DNA from: an uncultured Acidimicrobiales bacterium
GTDB lineage: Bacteria > Actinomycetota > Acidimicrobiia > Acidimicrobiales > SZUA-35
Length of the DNA stretch: 64,000 bases
Assembly: GCA_937997485.1 (NCBI GenBank)
Contig: CALKTH010000005.1
Location: 23,247 to 87,246 of the forward strand
Reading direction: 5' to 3'
This document shows, in pieces, positions 1-8,911 of this stretch (positions are counted from its first letter, which is position 1; each line of letters starts with the position of its first letter). The notes beneath the pieces were generated by a model, which saw only the letters and a list, made by a program, of their open reading frames with translations, did no database searches and was not told the origin of the DNA. The position numbers were made by a program, and so were the translations under genes.

Positions 1-203
1 CAGCCGCGTGCCAACCTCGCCTCAAGAACTCGCTTGGCATCTACGTTCATCTGGTTCTCCCGACGTTGGTGTGGACCTGACCGCAGCGTCCGCGAGTTGA
101 GCGAAAACCGCCACGGCGTCTCGGCGACTTGTGCACGTCACCAGTACGACATTCTTACGACAGTTGCCGCGATTGCGTCCTCAGAGACGACCCAAAACGA
201 GAG

Positions 204-232
204 CGGCCGCTCGCCGGGAGGGCGAGCGGCCG
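204..232 (-). terminator. Rho-independent terminator of the SPFH gene
   Basis: Perfect 12-bp inverted repeat, CGGCCGCTCGCC at 204-215 and its complement at 221-232, with a 5-nt loop. Read on the minus strand it lies 20 nt after the SPFH stop and is followed by CTCGTTTTGG, a T-rich tail. Confidence 0.85.
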
Positions 233-253
233 TTGCTCAGTCAGTGTCTCGGA

Positions 254-1345
254 TCAGCCGCCCGGAGGCGGGGGCGTCCGTGGTGGTGCCGGCTGTGCCG
301 GGGGAGTTGGAGGCACGGCCCGCTGAGCAACTCGCGGAGTTGCTGCGGCTGCCGGGGTGGCCTTCGGGGTAGATGCGGCCGGCGCGGACGCCGTGCCGCT
401 GGGCCCGCCGTCGCGCAGCATCTCGGCGATGCCACCGATCGAGCCCAATGTTGCACTCATGTCGGCAGGCACGAAGATCTTCGTGGCCTGGCCGTCGGCG
501 ATGCCCTGGAGGGCTTCGAGGTACTTGATAGCGATCACACGATCGTCGGTACCGGAGTTGATGATGGCGGCGTAGACCGATTCGATGGCGTGCGCCTCAC
601 CGGCAGCCACCACTTCCTGACGGAACTGCTCGGCTTCAGCCTGCGTACGGACGGCCTGGGCTTGACCCTCTGCTCGAAGGATGTCTTTCTGACGCTGACC
701 TTCGGCAGTGAGAATGGCGGCGGTCTTATCGCCTTCGGCCCGAGTCACGGCTGCTTCACGAGCACCCTCAGCCTCGGTGACCACAGCACGACGTGTGCGC
801 TCGGCCTTCATCTGCTCGTGCATGGCGTTCATGACGTCCTGCGGCGGATCGATGCGCTGGATCTCCACACGCACGACTCGCACACCCCACTTGTCGGTGG
901 CGTCATCGAGGATCTGGCGCAGCGTGCCATTGACTCGCTCACGAGAGGTGAAAGCTTCGTCCAAACTCATCTCGCCGATGACGTTACGAAGGTTGGTCTG
1001 TGCCAGCTTCGTCACGGCCAGGATGAAGTTCGAGATGTTGTAGAGCAGACGCTGGGGATCGGTCGGCTCGAAGTACACCACGGCGTCCACGGCCGCAGCC
1101 ACGTTGTCCTGGGTGATCACTTCCTGCGGCGGAACGTCGATGACCTGCTCACGCATGTCGACCTTCCGCAGCTTCTCGATGAACGGAACGATGAAACGGA
1201 GGCCGGGGTCAACCGTCTCCTTGTACTTACCGAGGCGTTCTACGACGCCCTTCTGATACGGGGACACGATCTTGATCGCTGCTGCCACATAGACAAACAG
1301 CAGGACCACGATGATGACCAGAATGCCGCCGAGTACGGGGGCCAT
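254..1345 (-). CDS. SPFH/band 7 (slipin/QmcA-type) membrane protein
   Basis: 363-aa stomatin/prohibitin-family scaffold protein. Residues about 5-24 form one N-terminal membrane anchor. The SPFH domain follows (about 28-190) and begins with the typical [16 protein letters not shown]. Next is a Glu/Ala-rich coiled-coil region with repeated AEG units (about 190-260). The tail is rich in Pro and Ala (about 320-363) and looks disordered. The family forms membrane oligomers thought to organise lipid domains and membrane proteases. The nfeD-like gene lies just upstream on the same strand, the classic SPFH/NfeD pairing. ATG at 1345 has a purine-rich AAGGAAAG upstream. The family call is firm; the client protein is unknown. 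Confidence 0.93.
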   Translation of the reverse strand: MAPVLGGILVIIVVLLFVYVAAAIKIVSPYQKGVVERLGKYKETVDPGLRFIVPFIEKLRKVDMREQVIDVPPQEVITQDNVAAAVDAVVYFEPTDPQRLLYNISNFILAVTKLAQTNLRNVIGEMSLDEAFTSRERVNGTLRQILDDATDKWGVRVVRVEIQRIDPPQDVMNAMHEQMKAERTRRAVVTEAEGAREAAVTRAEGDKTAAILTAEGQRQKDILRAEGQAQAVRTQAEAEQFRQEVVAAGEAHAIESVYAAIINSGTDDRVIAIKYLEALQGIADGQATKIFVPADMSATLGSIGGIAEMLRDGGPSGTASAPAASTPKATPAAAATPRVAQRAVPPTPPAQPAPPRTPPPPGG

Positions 1346-1446
1346 GGGTTGCTCGCTTTCCTTGGGTTGGGGAGGGACGATGTGTGAGAGGTGAATACGG
1401 GTGCCGGGCGCATGAAGCGTCCGAGCAATTGGGTGCTGAGATCGCC

Positions 1447-1926
1447 CTACACGAAGCGATCGAGGCCGGCAGCAGGGGCGGGTTCAACGATGACTCGAGT
1501 GCCCCGAACCTCGACGATGCGAATCTCGGTGCCCTGCGGGAGGCCCATCTCGTTGGCGCTTTCTGCTTTCCATTCCTCGCCGCCGGCCTTGATATCGCCC
1601 GTTCCGGACGGTCCTGCGGGAATGGAATTGGTCACAATGCCTTCATGGCCGATGAGCCGATTCGCACCGACACCGACCTTCTCGGGGAGGTCGAGATCGA
1701 GGCGTCGGGCGTAGGGCTTGAGGCCGACGAAGGCCCCGATTGAACCCACCACGAAGACCGCCCACGAAACAGCCAAAGGCGCACCAAACAGGCTGACCAG
1801 GCCAGCTGCGGCCGCGCCGAGGGCAAACGGAATGAGAAAGAAGGAGCCTGCAAGTGCCATCTCGCCGATGCCGAGCGTGACCGCCGCGGCCAACCAGATG
1901 CCGGCCCAAACCAATGGATCGTCCAT
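1447..1926 (-). CDS. NfeD-like membrane protein, partner of SPFH protein
   Basis: 159 aa. Three hydrophobic segments in the first about 75 residues (beginning [21 protein letters not shown]) are followed by a soluble C-terminal OB-fold-like domain of the NfeD type (about 85-150; [20 protein letters not shown] and [16 protein letters not shown]). It lacks the long ClpP-like protease domain, so it is the short NfeD1b form. These proteins work with SPFH proteins, and the SPFH gene begins about 100 nt downstream. It is divergent from mca, with 90 nt between the starts. Confidence 0.88.
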   Translation of the reverse strand: MDDPLVWAGIWLAAAVTLGIGEMALAGSFFLIPFALGAAAAGLVSLFGAPLAVSWAVFVVGSIGAFVGLKPYARRLDLDLPEKVGVGANRLIGHEGIVTNSIPAGPSGTGDIKAGGEEWKAESANEMGLPQGTEIRIVEVRGTRVIVEPAPAAGLDRFV

Positions 1927-2003
1927 GTTCCTGTCGTCACTTTCCTACTGCGTTGAAGATGACACTACTAACGACACGTGAGGGGCAGGGGGTTCCCGCC
2001 CGT

Positions 2004-2009
2004 TACCGT
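2004..2009 (+). promoter_or_regulatory. -10 box (TACCGT) for leaderless mca
   Basis: TACCGT fits TANNNT and ends 7 nt before the ATG at 2017, with no ribosome binding site between. This is the arrangement expected for a leaderless actinobacterial transcript and supports 2017 as the start rather than an in-frame upstream GTG. Confidence 0.5.
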
Positions 2010-2016
2010 TTTCTCA

Positions 2017-3108
2017 ATGGCCCGGTTGCTGACCATTCATGCTCATCCCGACGACGAAGCTTCCAAGGGTGCTCCCACCTGCGGCCGCTATGTGAGCGAG
2101 GGCCATGAGGCCGTCCTCGTGTGCGCCACAGGCGGCGAAGAAGGAGACATCCAGAACCCGGCGATGGATCGGCCCGAGATCAAAGAAAACATGGCAGCGG
2201 TGCGGGCCGACGAGCTCGCGGCCTCCGTAGAGGCCATTGGTTTCTCCGACTGCATCATGCTTGGTTACCGAGACTCCGGCATGGAAGCTGACCCGGCCAA
2301 CGCCAACCCCGAGTGCTTCTGGCAGGCCGATCTCGATGAGGCGACCGAACGGTTTGTGGCCATCATCCGTCGGGTTCGGCCCCACATCCTCATGACGTAT
2401 GGCGATGACCAGCAGGGATATCGCCACCCGGACCACCTTCGGGTGCACGACATCAGCTACCTGGCGTGGCAGCGAGCCGGTGATCCCGCCTGGTACCCCG
2501 AGGCCGGAGAGCCCTGGGTTCCCCAAAAGCTGTATTACTCCACCTGGAGCCGGGCCCGACTCGCCGCCCACCATGCCAAGTTCCAAGAGCTGGGCAAGGA
2601 CTCTCCGTACAACGACCGTTGGTTCGAGCGCCCCGATCAAGATCACCGAATCAACGCCAAGGTTGATGTCACCGGCTTCTACGGCGTTCGCCGCGCTGCT
2701 CTTCTTGCCCACGCCACCCAGGTCGACCCGAACGAGAAGTTCTGGTTCGGGCTGGACGATGCCGACGCCGAAGCGGCGTATCCCTATGAGGACTTCATCC
2801 TTGCCGAGTCCCGCGTGGGCCGAGTGCCCGCTGGTGGCGAAGATCTCGAACACGATCTCTTCCACGACGTGGTCGAAGCCGGGCTCGAGCCGGTGGCTGA
2901 AGATCCCGCCGCTAGCGCCCGGGCCATCGCCACGGTCCAGACCGATCACCAGAACGCCGCAGACAAGGCAGCCGAGGCCGCAGCCCGTGCCGCAGAGTTG
3001 GCCGAGGCCGCACGAGCCAGCGCCGAACGAATGAGCGATGCCGCGGCGACCGCTGCTGCACGCGCCAGCGACAACACCGTTGAGACCGCCGCAGGAGATG
3101 CAGCATGA
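2017..3108 (+). CDS. mca: Mycothiol S-conjugate amidase (Mca)
   Basis: 363 aa, PIG-L/LmbE zinc deacetylase family. The N-terminus MARLLTIHAHPDDEASKGAP carries the AHPDDE zinc motif and closely matches Mca (AHPDDESSKGA), better than the paralogue MshB. A second metal region, GYRHPDHLRVHD, lies near residue 137. Mca cleaves mycothiol conjugates of electrophiles, releasing a mercapturic acid for export, so it points to mycothiol-based thiol protection and to an actinobacterial host. The last about 60 residues are an Ala-rich helical extension of uncertain role. Its stop overlaps the next start by 4 nt (ATGA), so the two genes are translationally coupled. Confidence 0.92.
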   Translation: MARLLTIHAHPDDEASKGAPTCGRYVSEGHEAVLVCATGGEEGDIQNPAMDRPEIKENMAAVRADELAASVEAIGFSDCIMLGYRDSGMEADPANANPECFWQADLDEATERFVAIIRRVRPHILMTYGDDQQGYRHPDHLRVHDISYLAWQRAGDPAWYPEAGEPWVPQKLYYSTWSRARLAAHHAKFQELGKDSPYNDRWFERPDQDHRINAKVDVTGFYGVRRAALLAHATQVDPNEKFWFGLDDADAEAAYPYEDFILAESRVGRVPAGGEDLEHDLFHDVVEAGLEPVAEDPAASARAIATVQTDHQNAADKAAEAAARAAELAEAARASAERMSDAAATAAARASDNTVETAAGDAA

Positions 3109-3455
3109 ACGCACGATTCAGTTCAGAGGCCTTCAGCGACGAGTGGGTGGCAGAGATGATTGCCGCCCATGCAGAACGGCCCGCCGTGCCCGGTCTCTCG
3201 GGTGTTGTCGGACTCGGTGTCGGGAAGAAGGTGGCTGTCGTAGTCTCGATCACCGACGGCCGGATCACCGGCTCGGTCGACCTGAGCGGCGCTGGCGATG
3301 ACGTCGAACCTGGCGTGACGATTCCCTTCAGCGGCGCTCAAGTCGAAGCCTGGCAATCGGGTGAGCTCGACCTCTCCGAGGCCTACATGATGGGCGATCT
3401 CAAGCCCGTGGGATCGACCGGCGCGCTGCTCGCAGCGTTCACCGCACTCGGATAG
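3105..3455 (+). CDS. SCP2 sterol-carrier-like small protein
   Basis: 116 aa, no signal peptide. The C-terminal half (SGAQVEAWQSGELDLSEAYM followed by GDLKPVGSTGALLAAF) resembles the end of the SCP2 sterol-carrier fold, where a GDL(K/R) turn precedes the last helix. The family binds lipids or acyl-CoAs non-covalently. The start overlaps the mca stop, and peptide deformylase starts 5 nt after its stop, so it sits in a tight three-gene operon. The SCP2 call rests on the C-terminal pattern alone. Confidence 0.65.
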   Translation: MNARFSSEAFSDEWVAEMIAAHAERPAVPGLSGVVGLGVGKKVAVVVSITDGRITGSVDLSGAGDDVEPGVTIPFSGAQVEAWQSGELDLSEAYMMGDLKPVGSTGALLAAFTALG

Positions 3456-3460
3456 CCGTC

Positions 3461-4039
3461 ATGAAGAAGTTGCGTTTGCCCGGACGCGGAAGCTGCGAAC
3501 CGATCACGCTGTGGGGAAACCCCGTGCTCCGGACACCGGCCACACCGGTGACGGTGTTCGACAAGTCGATCACCCTGCTCGTGGCCCAGATGTTTGAAAC
3601 CATGTACGCCATCGAAACCGGCGTTGGCCTTGCCGCCAACCAGATCGGACGCTCCGAAAGCGTCTTCGTCTTCGACTGCCAGGACGACGTCGTCGGTCAC
3701 GTCATCAACCCAGTGATCGAGATCATCGGCATCGACATCCAAGACGGCCACGAAGGCTGCCTTTCCCTCCCCGGGCATCAGGCACCAACCGTCCGCTTCG
3801 AGCGATGCCGCGTGCGGGGCCAGGACGAGCGCGGAAACGACATCTCCTACGAAGGAGAGGGTCTCCGGTCCCGAGCCTTCCAACACGAAGCAGACCACCT
3901 GAGCGGTGGTCTCTACATCGACCACCTCGCCGACGACGTCCGCAACACGATCGAAGCCGAGATGCGCACGGCCGAGTGGTACGGCAACAACTCCCTCGAC
4001 CCCAAGAGCGCCCTCTACAAGCGATATCAGGACGATTAG
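3461..4039 (+). CDS. def: Peptide deformylase
   Basis: 192 aa. Removes the N-formyl group from nascent proteins using Fe2+ or Zn2+. All three family motifs are present: GVGLAANQIG (54-63), EGCLSLPG (98-105, metal ligand Cys100) and QHEADHL (141-147, ligands His142 and His146, catalytic Glu143). About 20 residues follow the usual end of the fold (EWYGNNSLDPKSALYKRYQ). It is the third gene of the mca operon and is followed by a long hairpin. Confidence 0.95.
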   Translation: MKKLRLPGRGSCEPITLWGNPVLRTPATPVTVFDKSITLLVAQMFETMYAIETGVGLAANQIGRSESVFVFDCQDDVVGHVINPVIEIIGIDIQDGHEGCLSLPGHQAPTVRFERCRVRGQDERGNDISYEGEGLRSRAFQHEADHLSGGLYIDHLADDVRNTIEAEMRTAEWYGNNSLDPKSALYKRYQDD

Positions 4040-4046
4040 CTCGGGT

Positions 4047-4100
4047 CGCCCTCGTGTGCTCGGTCTCCTCGTTCCTCGGAGACCTGCGCGCACTCGGGCG
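4047..4100 (+). terminator. Terminator-like hairpin after def
   Basis: GGTCTCC (4062-4068) pairs with GGAGACC (4078-4084). The helix extends outward imperfectly through TGTGC/GCGCA and CGCCC/GGGCG. Two more hairpins follow before the convergent gene: 4171-4195 (GCAAGGGG/CCCCTTGC) and 4207-4219 (GGGGC/GCCCC). Nothing coding was found in 4040-4251. Confidence 0.6.
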
Positions 4101-4251
4101 AATCTCTGGTGGTCCTCGCTTCGCTCGAGCTGTTTGTGGCTCTGCTCACGACTTCGTCGTCTCGCAGAGGGCAAGGGGACTCCGTCGCCCCTTGCGACCC
4201 CCTGATGGGGCTGCGCCCCTACGTCCCCCTGCCGGGCTGCGCCCTGGCGAA

Positions 4252-5082
4252 CTACGAGGAGCGTTGGGCGGTGCGGAGGGCTCGGTAGGTGGTGAGGGTG
4301 GCTCCGGAGCGGTCGAGGGCGGCTCGGAAGCTCCAGTCTTGGGTGACCAGGTGAGCGTCGGCCACTCGCTGGGCCCATTGTGGGGTGATGGCTCGCAGTT
4401 CCGGGGTGTCCTCGGCCGGTCGAACATGCAGCTCGGTGACACCGACGGGAAGATCGCGGATCATGGCTTCGATCGCAGCGCGAGAGGAGCCAGGCAGCGG
4501 GACCGCAACCTCGGCGTCAGGAACCAGCACTCCCTCTTCCGCAGCCAGCGTGCGAGCCTCGAATCCGAGGTCGACCGCCGGGTCCGGCAGGCTGATCGGA
4601 AGCTCGAACTCGAGTGCCAGGTCGAGGAAGATGTCGAAGAACTCTGGCCGGGAACACAACGCACCGAGATGGGCCGACAGATGCGTCACATCGAAGCCCC
4701 ACAACACCGCCCGTTCGATCTGGGCCCGACATTCACGCCGGGTCTCTTCGAGATCGGCGTGCTCCCACAGGTCGGTCGGGGTTTTGGGGAATCCGCCGTT
4801 GCCGTCGAGGAGCGACGGAGCCTGGGTCACCGGACCCCAGCGATAGAGGTCGTACTCGGCGTTGACGGTGAGCGCGACACCAACGTCTTCGCCGTGATAC
4901 TCCGCGGCGGCGCCCCGGGCCCATGGCGCCGGCACCTGCAGGCCGGCGCTGGTGGCGACGCCGTCGCGCATGGCTCGGTAGCAGCCGATGTTCGCGGCGT
5001 TACTGGATCCGAGCCCGTCGGCCACGATCAGCACGAGCTTGGCATCGGCAGAAAAGCCGAGGCGTTCGAGTGCAGAGGGCAT
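4252..5082 (-). CDS. YdjC/ChbG-like deacetylase-fold protein, probably catalytically altered
   Basis: 276 aa. The overall pattern is that of the actinobacterial YdjC/ChbG/HpnK carbohydrate deacetylase family: strand then VADGLGSSNAANIG, ATSAGLQVPAPWARGAA, VNAEYDLYRWGPVT, THLSAHLGAL, LHVRPAEDTPEL. Several expected metal or catalytic positions differ. The ADD motif is ADG (second Asp lost), the GLHL histidine is Ala (GVAL), and HLDSH is HLSAH. It may be a pseudoenzyme or have a changed substrate. ATG at 5082 is preferred over the TTG at 5091. The nuclease lipoprotein gene ends 11 nt upstream, so the two are probably co-transcribed. Confidence 0.72.
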   Translation of the reverse strand: MPSALERLGFSADAKLVLIVADGLGSSNAANIGCYRAMRDGVATSAGLQVPAPWARGAAAEYHGEDVGVALTVNAEYDLYRWGPVTQAPSLLDGNGGFPKTPTDLWEHADLEETRRECRAQIERAVLWGFDVTHLSAHLGALCSRPEFFDIFLDLALEFELPISLPDPAVDLGFEARTLAAEEGVLVPDAEVAVPLPGSSRAAIEAMIRDLPVGVTELHVRPAEDTPELRAITPQWAQRVADAHLVTQDWSFRAALDRSGATLTTYRALRTAQRSS

Positions 5083-5093
5083 GGAAGGCAACG

Positions 5094-5651
5094 CTACTCC
5101 AGGGGTTGGTCGGGTCCGTCACACTGACCCCAGAGGCCAACCGCTTCTGACCGTGCCTTGTTCCGTAGCTGCGTGAACTCTCGCTCGAATGTCGTGTTGG
5201 GTTCGAAGAAGAGCGCATCGGCGAACCCAGATTCGACGAGCCACCGGTTGACGAAGAGGTCATCTTCCGCTCGGTGGATGTAGACGAGAAGCCGGCCGAA
5301 TCGGTCTCGGGCCTCGTCGTCGCGTGTCAATCGAACCTCGGTGCCAATGGGCAGCAGTCCCTTGAGCGCCTGAGATGCTTCTTCTCCGTAGCACTGCACT
5401 GGTGTTGACTCACTCACGGTTTCCGGCGTGTCGATGCCGATGAGTCGGGCGCGTTCTTCCTGCCCGTCGATGATGAGATCGACGGTGTCGCCGTCGATCA
5501 CGAACTCGACAACACCAATCGACGCATCAGCGGTCGTTGGTGAGGACGAGACGCCGGTGCAGCTCGCCGCCAAGACGGCAAACGCAACGAGAAACTTGAG
5601 GCGTGCGAGCGGAGCGCGACCGGGGTTGCGCGGTCGGGTGAGACCCGGCAC
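5094..5651 (-). CDS. Staphylococcal nuclease-like (thermonuclease) lipoprotein
   Basis: About 185 aa from a GTG at 5651, chosen because longer starts run into the thiolase gene and because it gives a good lipoprotein signal: Arg-rich n-region, hydrophobic LVAFAVLAA, lipobox LAASC. The SNase domain follows, with VIDGDTVDL, an Arg-rich ERARLIGIDTPE and a second catalytic segment DEARDRFGRLLVYI. It is a predicted surface-anchored, Ca2+-dependent nuclease. It sits between thiolase and the YdjC-like gene on the same strand. Confidence 0.85.
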   Translation of the reverse strand: MPGLTRPRNPGRAPLARLKFLVAFAVLAASCTGVSSSPTTADASIGVVEFVIDGDTVDLIIDGQEERARLIGIDTPETVSESTPVQCYGEEASQALKGLLPIGTEVRLTRDDEARDRFGRLLVYIHRAEDDLFVNRWLVESGFADALFFEPNTTFEREFTQLRNKARSEAVGLWGQCDGPDQPLE

Positions 5652-5682
5652 AAACCTCAGGCGACGCTCCGCTTCGACGGAC

Positions 5683-6876
5683 TTACAGGCGTTCGATGAG
5701 CGTGCCGGTGCCAAGTCCACCACCACAGCACATCGTCACGAGGGCGGTCTGTTTGTCGGCCCGCTCCAGCTCGTGCACAGCCTTGGTCATGAGGAAGGCT
5801 CCGGTGCCTCCGAGGGGGTGGCCGAGCGCAATCGCACCACCGTTGGGATTGATGATGTCTCGATCCACGCCGAGCTCCCGCTCGAATGCGAGCACCACCG
5901 AAGCGAAGGCCTCGTTGACCTCGGCCACGTCGATGTCGCCGATCGACATGTTGTTGCGGGCCAAGAGGTGCTGCGTGGCGTCGATCGGGCCGGTGAGCAT
6001 GAGGACGGGATCGGTGCCCACGTTGCATGTATCGATGATGCGAGCCTTCGGCGTGAGGCCAAGCTCCTTGGCCTTCGCGGCGGTCATCAGCATCACCGCT
6101 GCGGCGCCGTCGGAGATCTGGGAGGAGTTGCCGGCCGTGTGCACACCGTTCTCCCGGGCCACCGGCTTGAGCTTGGCCAGCCCCTCGATTGTGGTGTCTC
6201 GGAGGCCTTCGTCTCGAGCGACGTGGTGCGTTGACTCGAGAATGTTTCCGTCTTCGTCGGCGTCGGGCGCATCGAGAGGGAGGACCTGCGTGCCGAAGCG
6301 GTCCTCGGCCCAGGCTTGCGCTGCGAGCTGCTGGGATCGCAGGCCAAATTCGTCGGTATCGGCCCGAGTGATGCCCCACTTGTCGGCAATGCGCTCGGCG
6401 CCTTCGAACTGGCTCGTCATTTCGTACTGCTCGAAGTACGGCTTGGGGATTGGCGTGCCGAGCCCGAGTTTCTTGTTGCCGCCGACGCCGATCGGGATAC
6501 GACTCATCACCTCGACGCCAGAGGCCACGGCTGCGTCGACGACGCCAGCGCCGACCAGTGCAGCGGCCATGTTGGTGGCCTGCTGTGAAGAACCGCACTG
6601 GGCATCGACGGTGGTGTTGGCAACGGTGAGGGGGAGCCCTGCGCTCAGCCACGCCGTGCGACCGATGTTGAACGCTTGCTCGCCGACCTGGCTCACGCAG
6701 CCGGTGACGACCTGGCCGATCTCGGCAGGATCAATGCCGGTTCGCTCCACGAGGCCCTTCTGGGCGTGTGCGAGCACGTCGGCGGGATGCATGGTGGACA
6801 GGCCGCCGTTGCGCCTCCCAATCGGGGTGCGGACGGCGTCGACGATCACGATGTCGGTGGGAGCAAGCTCAGTCAT
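5683..6876 (-). CDS. Acetyl-CoA C-acyltransferase (thiolase)
   Basis: 397 aa, the standard thiolase length. The nucleophile Cys94 is in DAQCGSSQQA, which resembles the steroid thiolase FadA5 group. NEAFAS, GHPLG (His353) and the second catalytic cysteine in CCGGGLGTG (Cys384) are all present. It performs the last step of beta-oxidation, thiolytic release of acetyl-CoA or propionyl-CoA. A TACCCT -10 box (6888-6883) ends 6 nt before the ATG, suggesting a leaderless mRNA. Its substrate, whether fatty acid or steroid side chain, cannot be decided here. Confidence 0.93.
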   Translation of the reverse strand: MTELAPTDIVIVDAVRTPIGRRNGGLSTMHPADVLAHAQKGLVERTGIDPAEIGQVVTGCVSQVGEQAFNIGRTAWLSAGLPLTVANTTVDAQCGSSQQATNMAAALVGAGVVDAAVASGVEVMSRIPIGVGGNKKLGLGTPIPKPYFEQYEMTSQFEGAERIADKWGITRADTDEFGLRSQQLAAQAWAEDRFGTQVLPLDAPDADEDGNILESTHHVARDEGLRDTTIEGLAKLKPVARENGVHTAGNSSQISDGAAAVMLMTAAKAKELGLTPKARIIDTCNVGTDPVLMLTGPIDATQHLLARNNMSIGDIDVAEVNEAFASVVLAFERELGVDRDIINPNGGAIALGHPLGGTGAFLMTKAVHELERADKQTALVTMCCGGGLGTGTLIERL

Positions 6877-6917
6877 GGCGAGAGGGTAGGGCTGAGGTCG
6901 ACGTGGAAACCAAACGA

Positions 6918-7115
6918 TCAGGCGGCGAGATCGGCCATCGGGGTGTCTGCAGCGACGCTTTCGGCGGCGAGTCGAGCGTTCTGCTCGGCGGTGCGCTCAG
7001 CGAGGATGGCCCGTGCCTTCGCCAGACCGGTGAGGCCGATTCGGCGGGTTTCGGCATCGATCTTCCAAGGACGATCGGTGGTGACGAGCGTGAGTTGGAG
7101 GGGCGTGTTCTTCAT
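6918..7115 (-). CDS. Small conserved actinobacterial protein
   Basis: 65 aa starting at ATG 7115: MKNTPLQLTLVTTDRPWKID and onward. It contains the block DRPWKIDAETRRIGLTGLAK followed by a charged helix (ARAILAERTAEQNARLAA). No signal or membrane segment. I recall similar short DRPW-type proteins in actinobacteria but know no function. It is divergent from the acyl-CoA synthetase at 7257. Confidence 0.6.
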   Translation of the reverse strand: MKNTPLQLTLVTTDRPWKIDAETRRIGLTGLAKARAILAERTAEQNARLAAESVAADTPMADLAA

Positions 7116-7256
7116 GTGGACGAGTATGAGGAGGGGGTGTGACAGTGATGGTGCGATGTGGGCGTTTGCGGGGGTGGAGATGGCGGTCGCGAGGCGGAAA
7201 AACCCCTTGAAGAGTGGGTTTGGAAGAAATTCGGGAAAGTTCGCTACGTTCTCGGC

Positions 7257-8861
7257 ATGACGTCTTGGAACCTTGCTGATCTCGTTGAGCAGACGGCGGC
7301 GGTGGTTCCGGACCGGCTCGCCATCTCGTCGCCGTTGGGCGATCTGACGTACGAGGCGTTTGCCAGTCAAGCTCGGGATGCCGGCCGAGCGCTGATCGAT
7401 GCCGGAGTGGAGCCCGGCGAGCGCGTGGCGTTGCTGGCGTGGAATCGCCCTGAGTGGCTGGTGGCCATGATCGGTTGCTTCGAGGCCAGCGTCGTTCCCG
7501 TCAATGTGAATTATCGCTACGTCGACGAGGAGGTGGCGCACCTCCTGTCGGACTCGGATTCGGTGGCGGTGATCACCGAGCCGGAGTTTCTGCCGCTCCT
7601 CCGTCGGATCCTGCCCGACCTGCCGTTGTGCACCCGAACGATCGTCTTCGACGGTCCTGGGCGGGGCGAGCCGTTCGACCGGGCGGCGACTCTCGATGCC
7701 ATGGCGTGGACTGACTGGCTGACCCAGGGCAGATCGAGTTCGGCTGAGCTCCCACGACGATCCGGCGACGATCGATACATCCTCTACACCGGTGGGACGA
7801 CGGGCATGCCGAAGGGTGTGCTCTGGCGTCAGGAAGACATCTTTCTCGGCGCCATGACCAGTCTCGAGACACCGGCGGATCCCAGCGTGGTGACTGACAC
7901 TCTTGCCCCGGCCCGGGCCCCATGGTTGGTCACGTCGCCGTTGATGCACGGCAATGGCCAGTGGAACTCCCTGCGGCCACTCATCGCTGGGAACGGCGTG
8001 TCGTTGTGGGTTGAACGGCGATTCGATCCGCTGGCGGTGATCGAACAGGCCGAACGGGATCGAGCCCAGCTCATCGTTTTGGTGGGCGACGGCATGGCCC
8101 GACCCTTTGCTGAAGCTCTTGCCGACGTGGATCCTGCTCCCGACCTTTCCTCCGTCGCCGTGCTGGCGTCCGGCGGAGCGATCCTCTCGCCCGTAGTGAA
8201 AGAGCAGCTTGCGGCACTCCTGCCCGACGTGCTGATCGTTGATGGCTTCGGTGCCAGCGAGAGCGGCGGAAACGGCGCGTTGGTCGGCACTGGTGATGGC
8301 GGAGCTCCCCGGTTTCAGATGAAGCCCGACACAGCGGTGCTCGACGACGACGGGCGCCCGTTGCCGCCGGGTTCGGGCATCACAGGCCGACTCGCACGGA
8401 CGGGCCACATCCCGCTCGGCTACCACAAGGACCCGGTGAAGACGGCAGCGACCTTCCCCACCGGCCCGGACGGGAGGCGGTGGGCGATCCCGGGAGACGC
8501 CGCTCGACTGGAAGCGGACGGCACGATCACGGTCTTTGGCCGCGGCTCGAATTGCATCAATACCGGCGGCGAGAAGGTCTTCCCGGAAGAAGTGGAAGCG
8601 AAGCTGAAGGCCCACCCGGCTGTGATGGACGCCTTCGTTCTCGGCCGTGCCGACGAGCGTTTCGGACAGCGCGTCGCTGCCGTGGTTGCCGCCCGACCGG
8701 GAACCACGCCGACACTCGACGACCTCGACGAGTTCCTCCGTTCACGGGTCGCCCACTACAAGATTCCCCGAGAGCTCGTCGTGGTGGATGCGCTGACCTA
8801 CACGGGACCGGGCAAGCCCGACTACCGGTGGGCGAAGGAACAATTCAACGACCCCGATTGA
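7257..8861 (+). CDS. Acyl-CoA synthetase (FadD family)
   Basis: 534 aa ANL-superfamily enzyme that activates a carboxylic acid to acyl-AMP and then acyl-CoA. The P-loop-like motif YTGGTTGMPKGVLWR is near residue 180. GFGASESGG is the adenine-binding segment, and GRGSNCINTGGEKVFPEEVE leads into the C-terminal domain, which ends GPGKPDYRWAK with the expected catalytic lysine. The layout resembles mycobacterial FadD3/FadD19-type enzymes used in steroid or branched acid catabolism. TACGTT (7245-7250) ends 6 nt before ATG 7257, so the mRNA is probably leaderless; the longer in-frame start at 7158 is not supported. Confidence 0.92.
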   Translation: MTSWNLADLVEQTAAVVPDRLAISSPLGDLTYEAFASQARDAGRALIDAGVEPGERVALLAWNRPEWLVAMIGCFEASVVPVNVNYRYVDEEVAHLLSDSDSVAVITEPEFLPLLRRILPDLPLCTRTIVFDGPGRGEPFDRAATLDAMAWTDWLTQGRSSSAELPRRSGDDRYILYTGGTTGMPKGVLWRQEDIFLGAMTSLETPADPSVVTDTLAPARAPWLVTSPLMHGNGQWNSLRPLIAGNGVSLWVERRFDPLAVIEQAERDRAQLIVLVGDGMARPFAEALADVDPAPDLSSVAVLASGGAILSPVVKEQLAALLPDVLIVDGFGASESGGNGALVGTGDGGAPRFQMKPDTAVLDDDGRPLPPGSGITGRLARTGHIPLGYHKDPVKTAATFPTGPDGRRWAIPGDAARLEADGTITVFGRGSNCINTGGEKVFPEEVEAKLKAHPAVMDAFVLGRADERFGQRVAAVVAARPGTTPTLDDLDEFLRSRVAHYKIPRELVVVDALTYTGPGKPDYRWAKEQFNDPD

Positions 8862-8911
8862 GTCGACCCTTTGACAGGCACGTTGTCAGAATCTGCGACT
8901 AGGTTGCCCAC

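Noticed and set aside
1..253. End of a rightward gene at the left edge
   Set aside because: Two frames end at 108 and 102 with plausible but short, unrecognisable residues. Nothing except the terminator at 204-232 can be supported.
131..1387. 418-aa plus-strand reading frame over the SPFH gene
   Set aside because: Antisense shadow of a high-GC gene. The minus-strand frame has the full SPFH domain, while this frame shows no family motif.
8871..8876. TTGACA as a -35 box for the gene at 8912
   Set aside because: No TANNNT lies 16-19 nt downstream. The TAGGTT box at 8900 is 23 nt away, so the match is probably accidental.
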